From an uncultured Bacteroidales bacterium (GTDB lineage Bacteria > Bacteroidota > Bacteroidia > Bacteroidales > UBA932), in contig CAKVCK010000011.1 in the NCBI GenBank assembly GCA_934725575.1, positions 52,069 through 116,068 of the forward strand: DNA of 64,000 nt. The letters run 5' to 3'. The notes beneath the pieces are model-generated. The model was not told where the DNA came from. It was given only the letters and a program-made list of their open reading frames with translations, and did no database searches. The position numbers and the translations under genes were made by a program. Positions 46,271 through 54,823 of the stretch are shown piece after piece. Positions within the stretch are counted from its first letter, which is position 1. Each line of letters opens with the position of its first letter.

Positions 46271-47323
46271 CTATTCCTGCGGTTTCTGCATTTTGCCGGC
46301 GTGGAGTGTATCATAGGCCGCGCGCCTGCGGAATATGTCGATGGCCGTGTAGATCGAGGACATCATCGACTGTGGATCAGCCTCGTCACGCCCCGCCATC
46401 TCGTAAGCTGTGCCGTGGTCAGGGGAAGTCCTTACAATCGGCAATCCGGCCGTAAAGTTCACACCATCCTCAAAGGCGAGAGCCTTGAACGGAGCCAGAC
46501 CTTGATCGTGGTACATCGCAAGGGTCGCGTCGAACTTGGCGTAATGCCCAAGACCGAAGAACCCGTCAGGGGAATATGGACCGAACGCCAAAAGCCCCTC
46601 GGCGTTAGCGGCCTTGACCGCCGGAAGGATGATTGTCTCCTCCTCGTCCCCGAGAAGTCCTCCATCTCCGCAGTGCGGATTCAGTCCAAGCACGGCGATC
46701 TTCGGTTCCACGATGCCGAAATCCCTCTTCAGCGAAGCGGTCATCAACCTCAGCTTGTTCACGATCTTCTCCTGAGTGATCGAGGTCGGCACATCCTTTA
46801 AAGGAATATGCCCTGTCACAACGCTTATCCTGAGTTGGTCGGAGACCATGAACATCAGCACGTCATCCACACCGAACTCTTTTTGGAGATATTCAGTGTG
46901 ACCGGTGTTTCCGAAGCCCTCGGCAACCATAGCCTTCTTGTTGATCGGAGCGGTCACCAGCACATCGATGTCGCCGTTCTTGATGTCCCCAACGGCGCAC
47001 TCAAGCGACTTGATGGCCGATTTGGCAGACTCTGGAGTGGACTGTCCCGGCTCAACGAACACGTTGTCAGGCAAACAGTTGACGATGTTGATCTTCTTAG
47101 GCTTGGCATCCTTTGCGCTCTGGATCACGTACGTGTCCATCTGGTCAAGATTGTGGATGAGCTTGCGGTAGAAGCCAAAGATCTTTGACGATCCGTAGAT
47201 CACCGGAGTGAATGACTCAAGGATTCTCGCATCCGCCAATGATTTGATGATCACCTCATAGCCGATTCCGTTGCCGTCACCCTGAGTGATTCCGACTATC
47301 GGTTTTCTGTTATTTTTTTCCAT
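46271..47323 (-). CDS. pdxA: 4-hydroxythreonine-4-phosphate dehydrogenase
   Basis: 350 residues: ITQGDGNGIGYEVIIKSL, TAPINKKAM, TGHTEYL (metal and substrate), GLNPHCGDGG, MYHDQGLAPFKAL, and TSPDHGTAYE near the C-terminus. NAD-dependent step of deoxyxylulose-5-phosphate-dependent vitamin B6 synthesis. ATG 47323 fits the family. Confidence 0.95.
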   Translation of the reverse strand: MEKNNRKPIVGITQGDGNGIGYEVIIKSLADARILESFTPVIYGSSKIFGFYRKLIHNLDQMDTYVIQSAKDAKPKKINIVNCLPDNVFVEPGQSTPESAKSAIKSLECAVGDIKNGDIDVLVTAPINKKAMVAEGFGNTGHTEYLQKEFGVDDVLMFMVSDQLRISVVTGHIPLKDVPTSITQEKIVNKLRLMTASLKRDFGIVEPKIAVLGLNPHCGDGGLLGDEEETIILPAVKAANAEGLLAFGPYSPDGFFGLGHYAKFDATLAMYHDQGLAPFKALAFEDGVNFTAGLPIVRTSPDHGTAYEMAGRDEADPQSMMSSIYTAIDIFRRRAAYDTLHAGKMQKPQE

Positions 47324-47442
47324 AATGCTTACTATTGTGTTTGTGGTCACGTCCGGCCGGAGCCTACGTGGACATATTCATTTACAAATTTAGGAAATTG
47401 AAAGGAATAAGTCGCTTTTTTATTGCGGATGGCAGGATTTTT

Positions 47443-47964
47443 TTAACTGAATTCCAATGTTCCAACCTCAGAGGCGGCATTCGCTTCATAGCCCTCATCA
47501 ACGGGAAGCATCTTCCCAGCCGCCACCGCGCCAGCCCCGGCAGCCACCGCCAACCTGTCGCATCTCTCGTTCTCCGGATGCCCGTTGTGCCCCTTGAGCC
47601 AGTGGAAAGCCACCCTGTGCATCCTGTAGACATTCAGGAACCTCATCCAAAGATCAGGGTTCTTTACCTTTTTCCATCCTTTCTTCTCCCAGTTCTGAAG
47701 CCACCCTTCATTAATAGCCTTCACCACGTACGACGAGTCGCTATAAACCTCAACCTCAGCATTTTGCCATTTAATGGCCTCCAGCCCCTTAATCACCGCC
47801 AGCAGTTCCATCCGGTTGTTTGTCGTCCGGATGAATCCTCCGCTCATCTCCTTCTCATGCCCAGCGCACTTCAGCACCACGCCATACCCTCCCGGCCCCG
47901 GGTTCCCGCTTGAAGCCCCGTCCGTGTAAAGGAATATTTTCGGTCTATTCGAATTTGTCTCCAT
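47443..47964 (-). CDS. rnhA: Ribonuclease HI
   Basis: 173 residues: YTDGASSGNPGPGGYG (first Asp), NNRMELLAVIKGLE (Glu), YSDSSYVVKAI (Asp) and KGHNGHPENERCD (His/Asp), the complete catalytic set. Degrades RNA of RNA-DNA hybrids. Has an extra C-terminal tail of about 25 residues beyond the fold. ATG 47964 is used; the longer frame adds residues without family support. Confidence 0.95.
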   Translation of the reverse strand: METNSNRPKIFLYTDGASSGNPGPGGYGVVLKCAGHEKEMSGGFIRTTNNRMELLAVIKGLEAIKWQNAEVEVYSDSSYVVKAINEGWLQNWEKKGWKKVKNPDLWMRFLNVYRMHRVAFHWLKGHNGHPENERCDRLAVAAGAGAVAAGKMLPVDEGYEANAASEVGTLEFS

Positions 47965-48090
47965 ACCAACTTGATTTTGCCCCCACGCAGCACGACCACC
48001 CCTCAACTCCGCCCCAATGTGCAGCCTGATTCATCTGCGAAAATAATCAAAAAGCTAGCAGTTTTGCAAACAAAGAATCATACAAGATTA

Positions 48091-48122
48091 TTTGCGGGCA
48101 AACCAAATTATCACTATTTTTG
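48091..48122 (+). promoter_or_regulatory. Promoter of hipBA
   Basis: TTTG (48091-48094), 20 bases, TATTTTTG (48115-48122). Confidence 0.55.
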
Positions 48123-48134
48123 ACATATTATTTT

Positions 48135-48160
48135 AATCGATAATCAAATATATCGCGATT
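48135..48160 (+). promoter_or_regulatory. Possible HipB operator
   Basis: Imperfect dyad AATCG..CGATT over 26 bases just after the expected start point and before hipB; autoregulation through such sites is known for HipB. Sequence does not match the E. coli operator. Confidence 0.35.
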
Positions 48161-48175
48161 TTGGCATAACATATT

Positions 48176-48487
48176 ATGGAATATAGCTTCGATATTTTCG
48201 ACAAGACCCCTCTGCGTCTGGCCACAATTCTGGCAGAAAACTGCCGCAAGCGCAGGCTTGACAGAGGCCTAAGCAGACGTAGTCTCTCCGAAATAACCGG
48301 GATTCCGGAACCGACGCTAGAACGGTTTGAGACAAAAGGGAAGATATCTCTTGAGGCATTTCTGAAATTGGTCGTGGAATTTGGTTGGTTTGAAGAAATG
48401 AGTGCCATCATGAGTAAAAGCAAGTTCACCACGGGAGAGGAACTTGAGACAATCAATAAAAACCATGGAAGACAAAAAGGGCGATGA
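48176..48487 (+). CDS. HipB-like antitoxin (XRE family)
   Basis: 103 residues with a helix-turn-helix (RLDRGLSRRSLSEITGIPEPTLERFET). Stop overlaps the hipA start by 4 bases (ATGA), the usual antitoxin-toxin arrangement. In known HipBA systems it binds DNA and the kinase, repressing the operon. Confidence 0.88.
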   Translation: MEYSFDIFDKTPLRLATILAENCRKRRLDRGLSRRSLSEITGIPEPTLERFETKGKISLEAFLKLVVEFGWFEEMSAIMSKSKFTTGEELETINKNHGRQKGR

Positions 48488-49608
48488 AAGACATACTGAA
48501 AATCACAGTTTCATTAAACAGACACACTGTCGGCACTTTGCAGATGACACCCGAAAAAGACCGAAGTGTGTTCGAGTACGACAAGGCTTGGATTGCAAGT
48601 GGCTTTTCGATATCCCCATGGGAATTGCCACTCCAGACAGGACTCATATTCTCAAAAGAAAATAGTCATGGTGGCGGATTCGCGGCATTTGAGGACAGTC
48701 TGCCGGATGGGTATGGTCTTTATCTGCTTGACAGAATGCTTCGCCGTGAAGGTAGTTCATTGGGAGAACTATCCCCTCTTCAGAGGCTGTCCCTGGTCGG
48801 CAACTCTGGCATGGGAGCACTTTGCTATAAGCCAGAAACTTTAAAAGAACATACTGCCACCATCACAGACAACGACTTTGACGAACTTCAGCGTAAAGCC
48901 ATCAATGTTCTCTCCGAGAAAAGCGATGCGGATGCATCGTTCCTGTACTACAACAGCCGAAATTCTGGTGGAGCAAGGCCCAAAGCGGTATATAAGGCTG
49001 CTGACGGTTCTGACTGGATAGTAAAATTCAGACACATATACGATCCCTCAGATATTGGTAAGACAGAATATCAATACATGAGGACAGCCATGAAATGTGG
49101 AATTGACATTCCTGAGATCCGTCTCATTAACGACCGCTACTTCTCAATTAAAAGATTTGACATCAAAGATGGCCATCGCATCCATACACTCACTGCGGCA
49201 GCCCTTCTACAGTCAGATTTCCGTTCTCAAAGCATAGATTACGTAAATCTACTTGCTTTGACAGGTTACCTTACACAAGATCTCGCACAGGTGGAGCAGA
49301 TGTTCCGCAGGATGGTTTTCAACATCATATGCGCCAACAAAGACGATCACGCCAAAAACTTCAGTTTTCTCTGCGAAAACGGCAAATGGTCACTTGCTCC
49401 TGCATACGACATAACTTACTCCCCCGAAGGCACCAAAGGCGAACATGCTACATCTGTCAAATATTCGGGCAATCCCAGCCTTGAAGACATCATTTCCGCC
49501 GGCACTGGCATCCGCATAAGCAGAAAACGCTGTATTGAAATCATCGAAGAAACCGAATCTGTCTGCCAATCAGAATTGGATCCCGATAAGATTATAAAAA
49601 TCAAATAA
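48484..49608 (+). CDS. hipA: HipA-family serine/threonine kinase toxin
   Basis: 374 residues. HipA N-terminal domain (GFSISPWELPL, LPDGYGLYLLDRML, GNSGMGALCY), then the kinase core: GGARPKAV (ATP loop), NKDDHAKNFSF (catalytic loop, D288-H289-K291), LAPAYDITYS (metal). E. coli HipA phosphorylates glutamyl-tRNA synthetase, causing dormancy; relatives hit other tRNA synthetases. Intact and paired with HipB. Marks the left border of the accessory region. Confidence 0.9.
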   Translation: MKDILKITVSLNRHTVGTLQMTPEKDRSVFEYDKAWIASGFSISPWELPLQTGLIFSKENSHGGGFAAFEDSLPDGYGLYLLDRMLRREGSSLGELSPLQRLSLVGNSGMGALCYKPETLKEHTATITDNDFDELQRKAINVLSEKSDADASFLYYNSRNSGGARPKAVYKAADGSDWIVKFRHIYDPSDIGKTEYQYMRTAMKCGIDIPEIRLINDRYFSIKRFDIKDGHRIHTLTAAALLQSDFRSQSIDYVNLLALTGYLTQDLAQVEQMFRRMVFNIICANKDDHAKNFSFLCENGKWSLAPAYDITYSPEGTKGEHATSVKYSGNPSLEDIISAGTGIRISRKRCIEIIEETESVCQSELDPDKIIKIK

Positions 49609-49623
49609 TTTCAGCAAAAAGCG

Positions 49624-49710
49624 ATTCGGGCCGGCAGGGAGACAGAATCCAACCTTGAAAAGAGCCTCTTCCACACCATTTGTGTAGACAGGAGCACCGG
49701 CATATGATAA
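49624..49710 (-). pseudogene. C-terminal fragment of a DegT/DnrJ-type aminotransferase
   Basis: The minus strand reads APVYTNGVEEALFKVGFCLP plus AGP, the conserved C-terminal segment of PLP-dependent sugar aminotransferases of polysaccharide loci. The residues before (YLSY) and after (NRFLLKLF) do not continue the family, so only about 25-30 residues survive. Confidence 0.6.
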
Positions 49711-49754
49711 ATATTTAGTTCTTGAAAATCGACTCCTTGTCACTATGACGCGCT

Positions 49755-49893
49755 TCAGTCGCCTTCCTCTACAAACCACTTCCACGCCATCATGCCCCAG
49801 AAACGCATGAGAGGCACTTCCATGTGGCTGACCCTATTACCGAATGACAGGGCCAGCCACACCCGACCACCGTAGAAGGCACTGAAGGGGCAT
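49755..49893 (-). pseudogene. Unidentified C-terminal protein fragment
   Basis: A frame ending at 49755 reads FYGGRVWLALSFGNRV then SHMEVPLMRFWGMMAW and KWFVEEGD before a stop. Composition is protein-like, family not recognised; probably another remnant of the decayed locus. Confidence 0.3.
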
Positions 49894-49944
49894 CTCGTGT
49901 GCGCGTGCTTTGTAAAATTTCAATTAAAGACAGGACGGAAAGCC

Positions 49945-50372
49945 CTATAGATCCTCGCCGGCGAACCGAACCTTGAAGCCGAGGACGGTGGCGAAGATCA
50001 TCTCGATGTCTTTGAGGAAACTATAGTGACGGTGTTCCCCACCATCACGTCCCAAAGCTCAGGCAGCTCGTCAAGCTTATAGTGCCGCAGCACCGCCCCA
50101 AACGGCGTGATCCGCGAATCCCCCGCCACCAAAACGGAAGACCAGCCATCATCATTCGCAGTCCCTGGACCCGCATCCGAACAGACCCCTGAGCCTGTCG
50201 AAGGGGCCGCCGTCTCGCCAGAAAACGCAACAGCCGGCCGAACCTTCATCGTCCGGAACTTATGGCACTTGAATATCCTACCGTCCTTCCCCATCCTCTC
50301 CTGCACGAAGAACACCGGCCTTCCCGGCATCTTAACCTTAACCAAAACAGCCCGGCCACAAAAACAGAGCAT
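49945..50372 (-). pseudogene. Decayed bacterial sugar transferase (undecaprenyl-phosphate sugar phosphotransferase type)
   Basis: Readable pieces: VKMPGRPVFFVQERMGKDGR, IFKCHKFRTM, DSRITPFGAVLRHYKLDELP, ELWDVMVGN, then after a frameshift YSFLKDIEMIFATVLGF and a stop at 49945. The N-terminal membrane helix is gone and about 60 residues between GN and YSF are deleted. A dispersed repeat sits in the variable loop. Such enzymes start glycan synthesis on undecaprenyl phosphate. Confidence 0.8.
50185..50208. repeat. Dispersed CTTCGACAGGCTC-type repeat, copy 9
   Basis: ACCCCTGAGCCTGTCGAAGG then GGCC, inside the sugar-transferase remnant. Confidence 0.65.
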
Positions 50373-50429
50373 AAAGCGAGGATATATCCTGGCTTGTCAC
50401 CTTATCTTCTTCCCGTACAAAAGCATATG

Positions 50430-51295
50430 TAATGTTGGAAATCAAAATGTCGCATCCTGCAGGATTATCCTTCAATGACTCAAAGACAGGGGTGAATTTG
50501 TGCCGGAAGCGTTCCTCGTAAGAGTCCTTATCCGAATCAGAATGCATAGCCAGTGCCATCATTCAGAACTCTTCAACTCTTTCCTAATCGAATTAAGGCA
50601 ACAGGATCAAGCTGTAGAAATCTCCAACTCCTCATTTCCTCTCTGACTGCAAGAATATGCTTGAAATCAACAGAGTCAAAACTGCTGATGATGGTTTTTG
50701 TCGTGTGATCCAACGGGTATGAACGACGCTTTCCTCCTGGACCATCCTGAGGTATGATCACAGACAGTCTGCCATCCAAACTCTCCGTGGTCATATAAGG
50801 AACCTGACGCCTGCCTGTTTTCACAGGAGGACGCCAATGGATTTCAGTTCCTTTCGGTAGTATCTTAATCCATTTATCATCAGAATGTTTGATTGTGGTA
50901 AGGCTCTCTCGCGTCACCTCAATATCTTCCATCCCAATGTCATTCGTAAACCTATGAAGTTCCAACTCATAACGCAGACGGGTATATCTCAAGGTCTCTT
51001 TCACCCCCCAAACATCAGTGACTGTCGGCGGGAGAAGCATCTCCACGACAAACGACATGGTCTCGGCACTTGATTGTCCATCATAGTGAGTAAACAGTTC
51101 CTGAGGATTCCCACGCTGCCCACGAAAAGCTTTTTGTATCTTGTCAGCATCCGCCAAATCAGATAACAACTTCAATGCGTCAAACAAGTTACTCTTGCCA
51201 GCCGCATTAGCTCCGGCTATCACAGTAAACGGAGTAAACTCCATTTCAAACTGTTGAAATGATTTAAAACCGTCAATCTTTAAATATGTTATCAT
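50430..51295 (-). pseudogene. Truncated ATPase joined to a DUF4276 fragment
   Basis: From 51295 the first 235 residues of the ATPase (Walker A GANAAGKSN kept) are read, then the deletion adds IRLGKS and a stop at 50573. The DUF4276 fragment (AMHSDSDKDSYEERF..AGCDIL) follows out of frame and ends at 50430. The ABC signature, Walker B and most of DUF4276 are absent, so the copy cannot be functional as the parent is, although a short N-terminal ATPase fragment might still be made from its intact promoter. Confidence 0.88.
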
Positions 51296-51338
51296 TTGTC
51301 AGCTGCAACTAAACAATCGCCATAATTCATGAATATCA

Positions 51339-51346
51339 CAAAGATA
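51339..51346 (-). promoter_or_regulatory. -7 box of the truncated ATPase copy
   Basis: Minus-strand TATCTTTG with TTG about 20 bases upstream; identical to the box at 58583-58590. Confidence 0.5.
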
Positions 51347-51584
51347 TGAGAATTATTCGAGAATACCAATAGCCGTGCTGGTTAAGTCATTCTGGCATAA
51401 AATGCCTTCTTAAATGCATTCCCAGCCACATTCATCAGCACTCAGAAAGTTGCATGGACAGGATTCATCCCTCCGCGACACGAAACAGCGGATAATGCGC
51501 CCATATTCGCAATAACGTTGCCCATGGCTTCTACAAACCATGCGATTACAATATCCACCGAGCAACACTTGTGTTCCTGTGCAT

Positions 51585-51604
51585 CCTTCGGCTCGCTAAG
51601 TACA
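51585..51604. repeat. Dispersed repeat, degenerate copy 10
   Basis: CCTTCGGCTCGCTAAGTACA in the gap 51508-51824, which otherwise holds only a terminator. Confidence 0.4.
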
Positions 51605-51623
51605 GACGTGAATAAAAGGCGGT

Positions 51624-51642
51624 CGGCCTTCGGCCGTTTTTT
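51624..51642 (+). terminator. Terminator hairpin
   Basis: CGGCCTTCGGCCG followed by TTTTTT; no plus-strand gene directly upstream remains. Confidence 0.65.
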
Positions 51643-51824
51643 GCGCCCGAATCATCCCCTGCCAACTCTCATGGTAAACAGGGGGAGCTGGCACGCCGCC
51701 AATACCGCAATACGCTATTAATCTATCCTTTCGAAAATATTAGGACTGCCAACTTGCTCGGAAATGGAAGTGCAGGCGTATGGGAAATATTACTCAGCGC
51801 ATGAATGTTTGAACCAAAAAATGT

Positions 51825-51832
51825 TATCTTTG
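51825..51832 (+). promoter_or_regulatory. -7 box of darTG
   Basis: TATCTTTG, 31 bases before the darT ATG. Confidence 0.55.
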
Positions 51833-51862
51833 CACAAGAACGGAATAATTCGGAATCCCATA

Positions 51863-52503
51863 ATGGAATACAAAGACCAACATATTCTAAGACTGATACA
51901 TTTCGACAATTTAGAAGATACTCTAAAAAACGGGATGTACAGCAAGAATAGTGGCCATGTTATTCCGAACTTCACCAACATCGGCGATACAACGCTCATT
52001 AAGCAAAGGGAAACGTTCAGGGTCAGGATAGTTCCGCCTAACGGCTACTTAGGTGACTACGTGCCATTCTACTTTGCAGGGCATTCACCAATGTTGCTAA
52101 ATATTAAAACCGGCAATCGCGGTGTCCAACAAAGGCCTCAAGAGGAACTTCTATATGTGGTATGCAAGATAAGCAGCATTCTCGATCATTGCCACGAATG
52201 GTGTTTTACTGACGGGCATGCCAAGAACCATATTACCCGATTCTTCAACAATCCAGATGACTTGTCTAAACTGGATTGGCCTACGATTCGCAAACAGTTC
52301 TGGTATGACACGGAAGACGATATGGACCGCAGAGACGCAAACAAGCGGAATTTCTAGTTAAAGGTCACGTCCCTATAGAATGCATCTGCGGCCTGATTGT
52401 TCTTAACCAAGAACAAGAAGAGCGAGCCAAATTAATCCAACAGAAGATTGGAGTCGAAATCCCAATCTATGTAGACACTCACAGAAAATACTTTTATCCA
52501 TGA
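51863..52503 (+). pseudogene. darT: DarT-type DNA ADP-ribosyltransferase toxin, frameshifted
   Basis: From ATG 51863 the frame reads a DUF4433/DarT protein: YKDQHILRLIHFDNLEDTL, GMYSKN, YVPFYFAGHSPML, DGHAKNHITRFFN. At 52346-52351 (CGGAATTTC) it hits a TAG; one base later the family sequence resumes (FLVKGHVPIECICGLIVL..VDTHRKYFYP) and stops at 52501-52503, overlapping darG by ATGA. A lost G (CGGGAATTT) would restore REFLV, where the family's catalytic Glu sits (Glu160 in Thermus aquaticus DarT). DarT modifies thymidine in single-stranded DNA. As read, the toxin lacks its catalytic Glu and C-terminus. Confidence 0.85.
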
Positions 52504-53564
52504 TACGATTCACGAAAGGTAATCTCCTGACTGCAAATGCAGAAGCTCTTGTAAATACCGTCAACACAGTAGGTGTGATGGGTAAAGGGATTGCATTGCA
52601 GTTTAAAGAAGAGTTCCCGGAAAATTTTGCCATATATGCCGACGCATGCAAGTCCGGCGAATTAGTGCCTGGAAAACTTCTCATAACCAATGAAAAGAAT
52701 CGCGCCGGAGCAGAGAAAACCATCATAAATTTCCCTACCAAACTGAATTGGCGAAATCCATCTAAATATGAATATATAAGAGATGGACTTGTCGAACTTG
52801 TAAAAGCAATCAGCGAACGCAAGATTACAAGCCTAGCCATTCCTCCGTTAGGATGCGGCAATGGCGGTCTTAAATGGGAAATAGTGAAAGGAATGATAGA
52901 GGAGGCTCTAAAGGACGTAGATGCTGATATCTATATCTACGAACCTAATACAGAAATAAAGTCAATACTACAGTCAAAGCCTGTCAGCAAAGAAGTGAAA
53001 CTGACACCGTCGAGGGGGCTTATTACTTATGCAATGTACTATTACGACTCTCTTGGAGAAAACTGCAGTTTATTTGTGGCAAACAAACTTGCATATTTCC
53101 TACAACGCCAGGGGGCGAAGTCGTTTGCAAAGATTAAATTCACAGCCCATTATTATGGCCCGTACAGTCCACAGATAAGTCACATCATCTATAGTCTCAA
53201 CGGAAGTTATATTCAAGGCTTTGAGCAAATGAACGCAACCGCATTTGAACCACTTACGATGCAGTATAGCCGTATCAATGAAGTAAGTTCATATGTAAGG
53301 ACTCTTGATAAAACCGAGCAGGACAGCCTTAAAGAAACCATCAGACTAATCTCCGGATTTGAATCCACCTTGGCACTTGAAGTGTTGGCCTCTGTAGATT
53401 TCATCAGGCACAACAATCCCGGGATCAGCCTGGAGGACACAATCGCCGCCATCCACAACTGGTCGGAGCGCAAGAACAAACTCTTCAAAAATGAATATAT
53501 CCAGATAGCCTATGACCATCTGGATACATTCTACGGTGAATCGAAACTGTTTGCAGGACTCTGA
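52500..53564 (+). CDS. darG: DarG-type macrodomain antitoxin
   Basis: 354 residues. Residues 1-155 are a macrodomain (GNLLTANAEALVNTVNTVGV, MGKGIALQFKEEFPENF, IPPLGCGNGGLKW) that removes ADP-ribose from DNA. Residues about 165-354 (RGLITYAMYYYDSLGENC..KFTAHYYGPYSPQISHII) are the C-terminal domain that in characterised DarG binds and blocks DarT. Intact, no frameshift. DarTG pairs act as toxin-antitoxin and anti-phage systems. Confidence 0.92.
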   Translation: MIRFTKGNLLTANAEALVNTVNTVGVMGKGIALQFKEEFPENFAIYADACKSGELVPGKLLITNEKNRAGAEKTIINFPTKLNWRNPSKYEYIRDGLVELVKAISERKITSLAIPPLGCGNGGLKWEIVKGMIEEALKDVDADIYIYEPNTEIKSILQSKPVSKEVKLTPSRGLITYAMYYYDSLGENCSLFVANKLAYFLQRQGAKSFAKIKFTAHYYGPYSPQISHIIYSLNGSYIQGFEQMNATAFEPLTMQYSRINEVSSYVRTLDKTEQDSLKETIRLISGFESTLALEVLASVDFIRHNNPGISLEDTIAAIHNWSERKNKLFKNEYIQIAYDHLDTFYGESKLFAGL

Positions 53565-53623
53565 CCTTCTCCGTTACATTCTCTTCACAATCTCCGCATA
53601 ATTCCCTATCACGTCCCCAAAAC

Positions 53624-54079
53624 TCACACCGACTCGCTCCCGTCTTCGCCGTACTTTCCGTCCTTGGCCTCATAGATGACGGACGGCTCCAGAACTTCGA
53701 CCGTGTGCCAGGTGCCAGCGGGGACAACGCAGCCGTAACTGCCGGAGGACGGGTCCATGACAATGCGTGCCGTTTCATGGAGGCTATGCCCAATTGCCAT
53801 ATCCGGCTTCTGTTCAATGCCATCTCCAGGTTCAATGCCATCTCCAGCTCGCTCTTCCTCGTAAAGCACCTCGACCAATTTTCCATGAAGCAGAAATACA
53901 TTCTCGGTGCTGTTCGGGTGCCGATGGATAGGAACCACAGTGCCAGGAAGAAGAGCATTGAGCATACGCTGGCTGTTGTCGTCGGATGACGTGCGCAGGT
54001 CATAGTTCTGACGAAGCCGTGGATTTTCCGCAGCCTCGGAGAGCAAATTCGAGATGAACTTAATGTCAATTTCCATCAT
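53624..54079 (-). CDS. WbuC-family cupin
   Basis: 151 residues (150 if the second ATG at 54076 is used). Cupin metal-site strands are VPIHRHPNSTENVFLLHGKL and VPAGTWHTVEVLEPSVIYE. WbuC proteins occur in O-antigen and other polysaccharide clusters; role unproven. A loop carries a tandem PGDGIE duplication from an 18-bp repeat (53815-53850). It is the only intact polysaccharide-type gene left in this region. Confidence 0.85.
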   Translation of the reverse strand: MMEIDIKFISNLLSEAAENPRLRQNYDLRTSSDDNSQRMLNALLPGTVVPIHRHPNSTENVFLLHGKLVEVLYEEERAGDGIEPGDGIEQKPDMAIGHSLHETARIVMDPSSGSYGCVVPAGTWHTVEVLEPSVIYEAKDGKYGEDGSESV

Positions 54080-54286
54080 AATTCAACTTTGTATTTTATT
54101 ATATTGCGCCTCACGGGTACCGTTCAGCATAAAACAGATATCATAGCCAGAGACATACGTCACCAGCCAAGAAGGCTAAAGCATTCCTTGGAATTGAATA
54201 TATAAGTGAATTAATTACACTCGCAGCCGGCAAAGTGCTGAAATGTATTTACGCATAGGTTAGTGCTGAATATGGAACCCCACACC

Positions 54287-54817
54287 TTACATATTTGACA
54301 AGGTTTGATCCATTTGTTTGGAGCATTTGGAATGGTTGCCACGATATTCACGTTTTATCATAAGTTTAAGTTTTTTCTCTTTAGTCACCAACACATCCGG
54401 GACTCTTGCCCTGCTCAACACAACACGAGTACACACTTTTGACACCGGAATACTTGGATTCCGCAACAAAATGTCAATGGTTGACAGCAACTGCTCGAGA
54501 GCTTTGTTGTAATCCGCACCCTTAAGTTCCACCAGTACAAGAAGATCATCCTCTGAATAAATGCCAAAATCGCATTTACTGACATCCTTACTTGATATTA
54601 GTCCTCCATCAACACGATAACAGACCAATTCCTTATTCAAGTCATTTCGCAGGTTATACAGTCTTGCCGCCCCTTTATCTTTCAAAACCACGTTAGGTCT
54701 TCGATCATGTGACAGGACATATCCACCGTCATGATATTTCTGAAAAACGGGAAACCAGAAGAATCCACAATCACAAATTCTCGCGCCACTGTATTAGCAC
54801 CATTGCCTTCCGCTCAT
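54287..54817 (-). pseudogene. PD-(D/E)XK-like nuclease partner of the ATPase, with nonsense codon
   Basis: From ATG 54817 the frame is MSGRQWC, then TAA at codon 8, then an unbroken 168-residue sequence (YSGARICDCGFFWFPVFQKY, LSHDRRPNVVLKDKGAARLY, KCDFGIYSEDDLLVLVELKG, ALEQLLSTIDILL). DFGIY plus VELKG has the D..ExK spacing of PD-(D/E)XK nucleases. The start is 6 bases after the ATPase stop. Translation could only restart downstream, for example at a GTG at 54691, giving 134 residues that keep the motif. Nuclease identity is inference. Confidence 0.6.
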
Positions 54818-54823
54818 TTATTC

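Larger units (their letters stand above)
50430..51507 (-). repeat. 1.07 kb direct repeat of the ATPase/DUF4276 module
   Basis: Nearly identical to two parts of 56812-58751 in the same orientation, joined by a deletion of about 0.87 kb (junction near 50583, joining the sequence near 56969 to that near 57839). Includes the full upstream region and promoter of the ATPase. A few substitutions and a 1-base loss are visible. Confidence 0.9.

Noticed and set aside
54160..54260. Short plus-strand frame reading KAFLGIEYISELITLAAGKV
   Set aside because: Looks faintly protein-like but has no start or family match; left unannotated.
54794..54796. In-frame TAA as a recoding or readthrough signal
   Set aside because: No stimulatory structure or UGA/Sec context; neighbouring ATPase is also broken, so decay explains it better.
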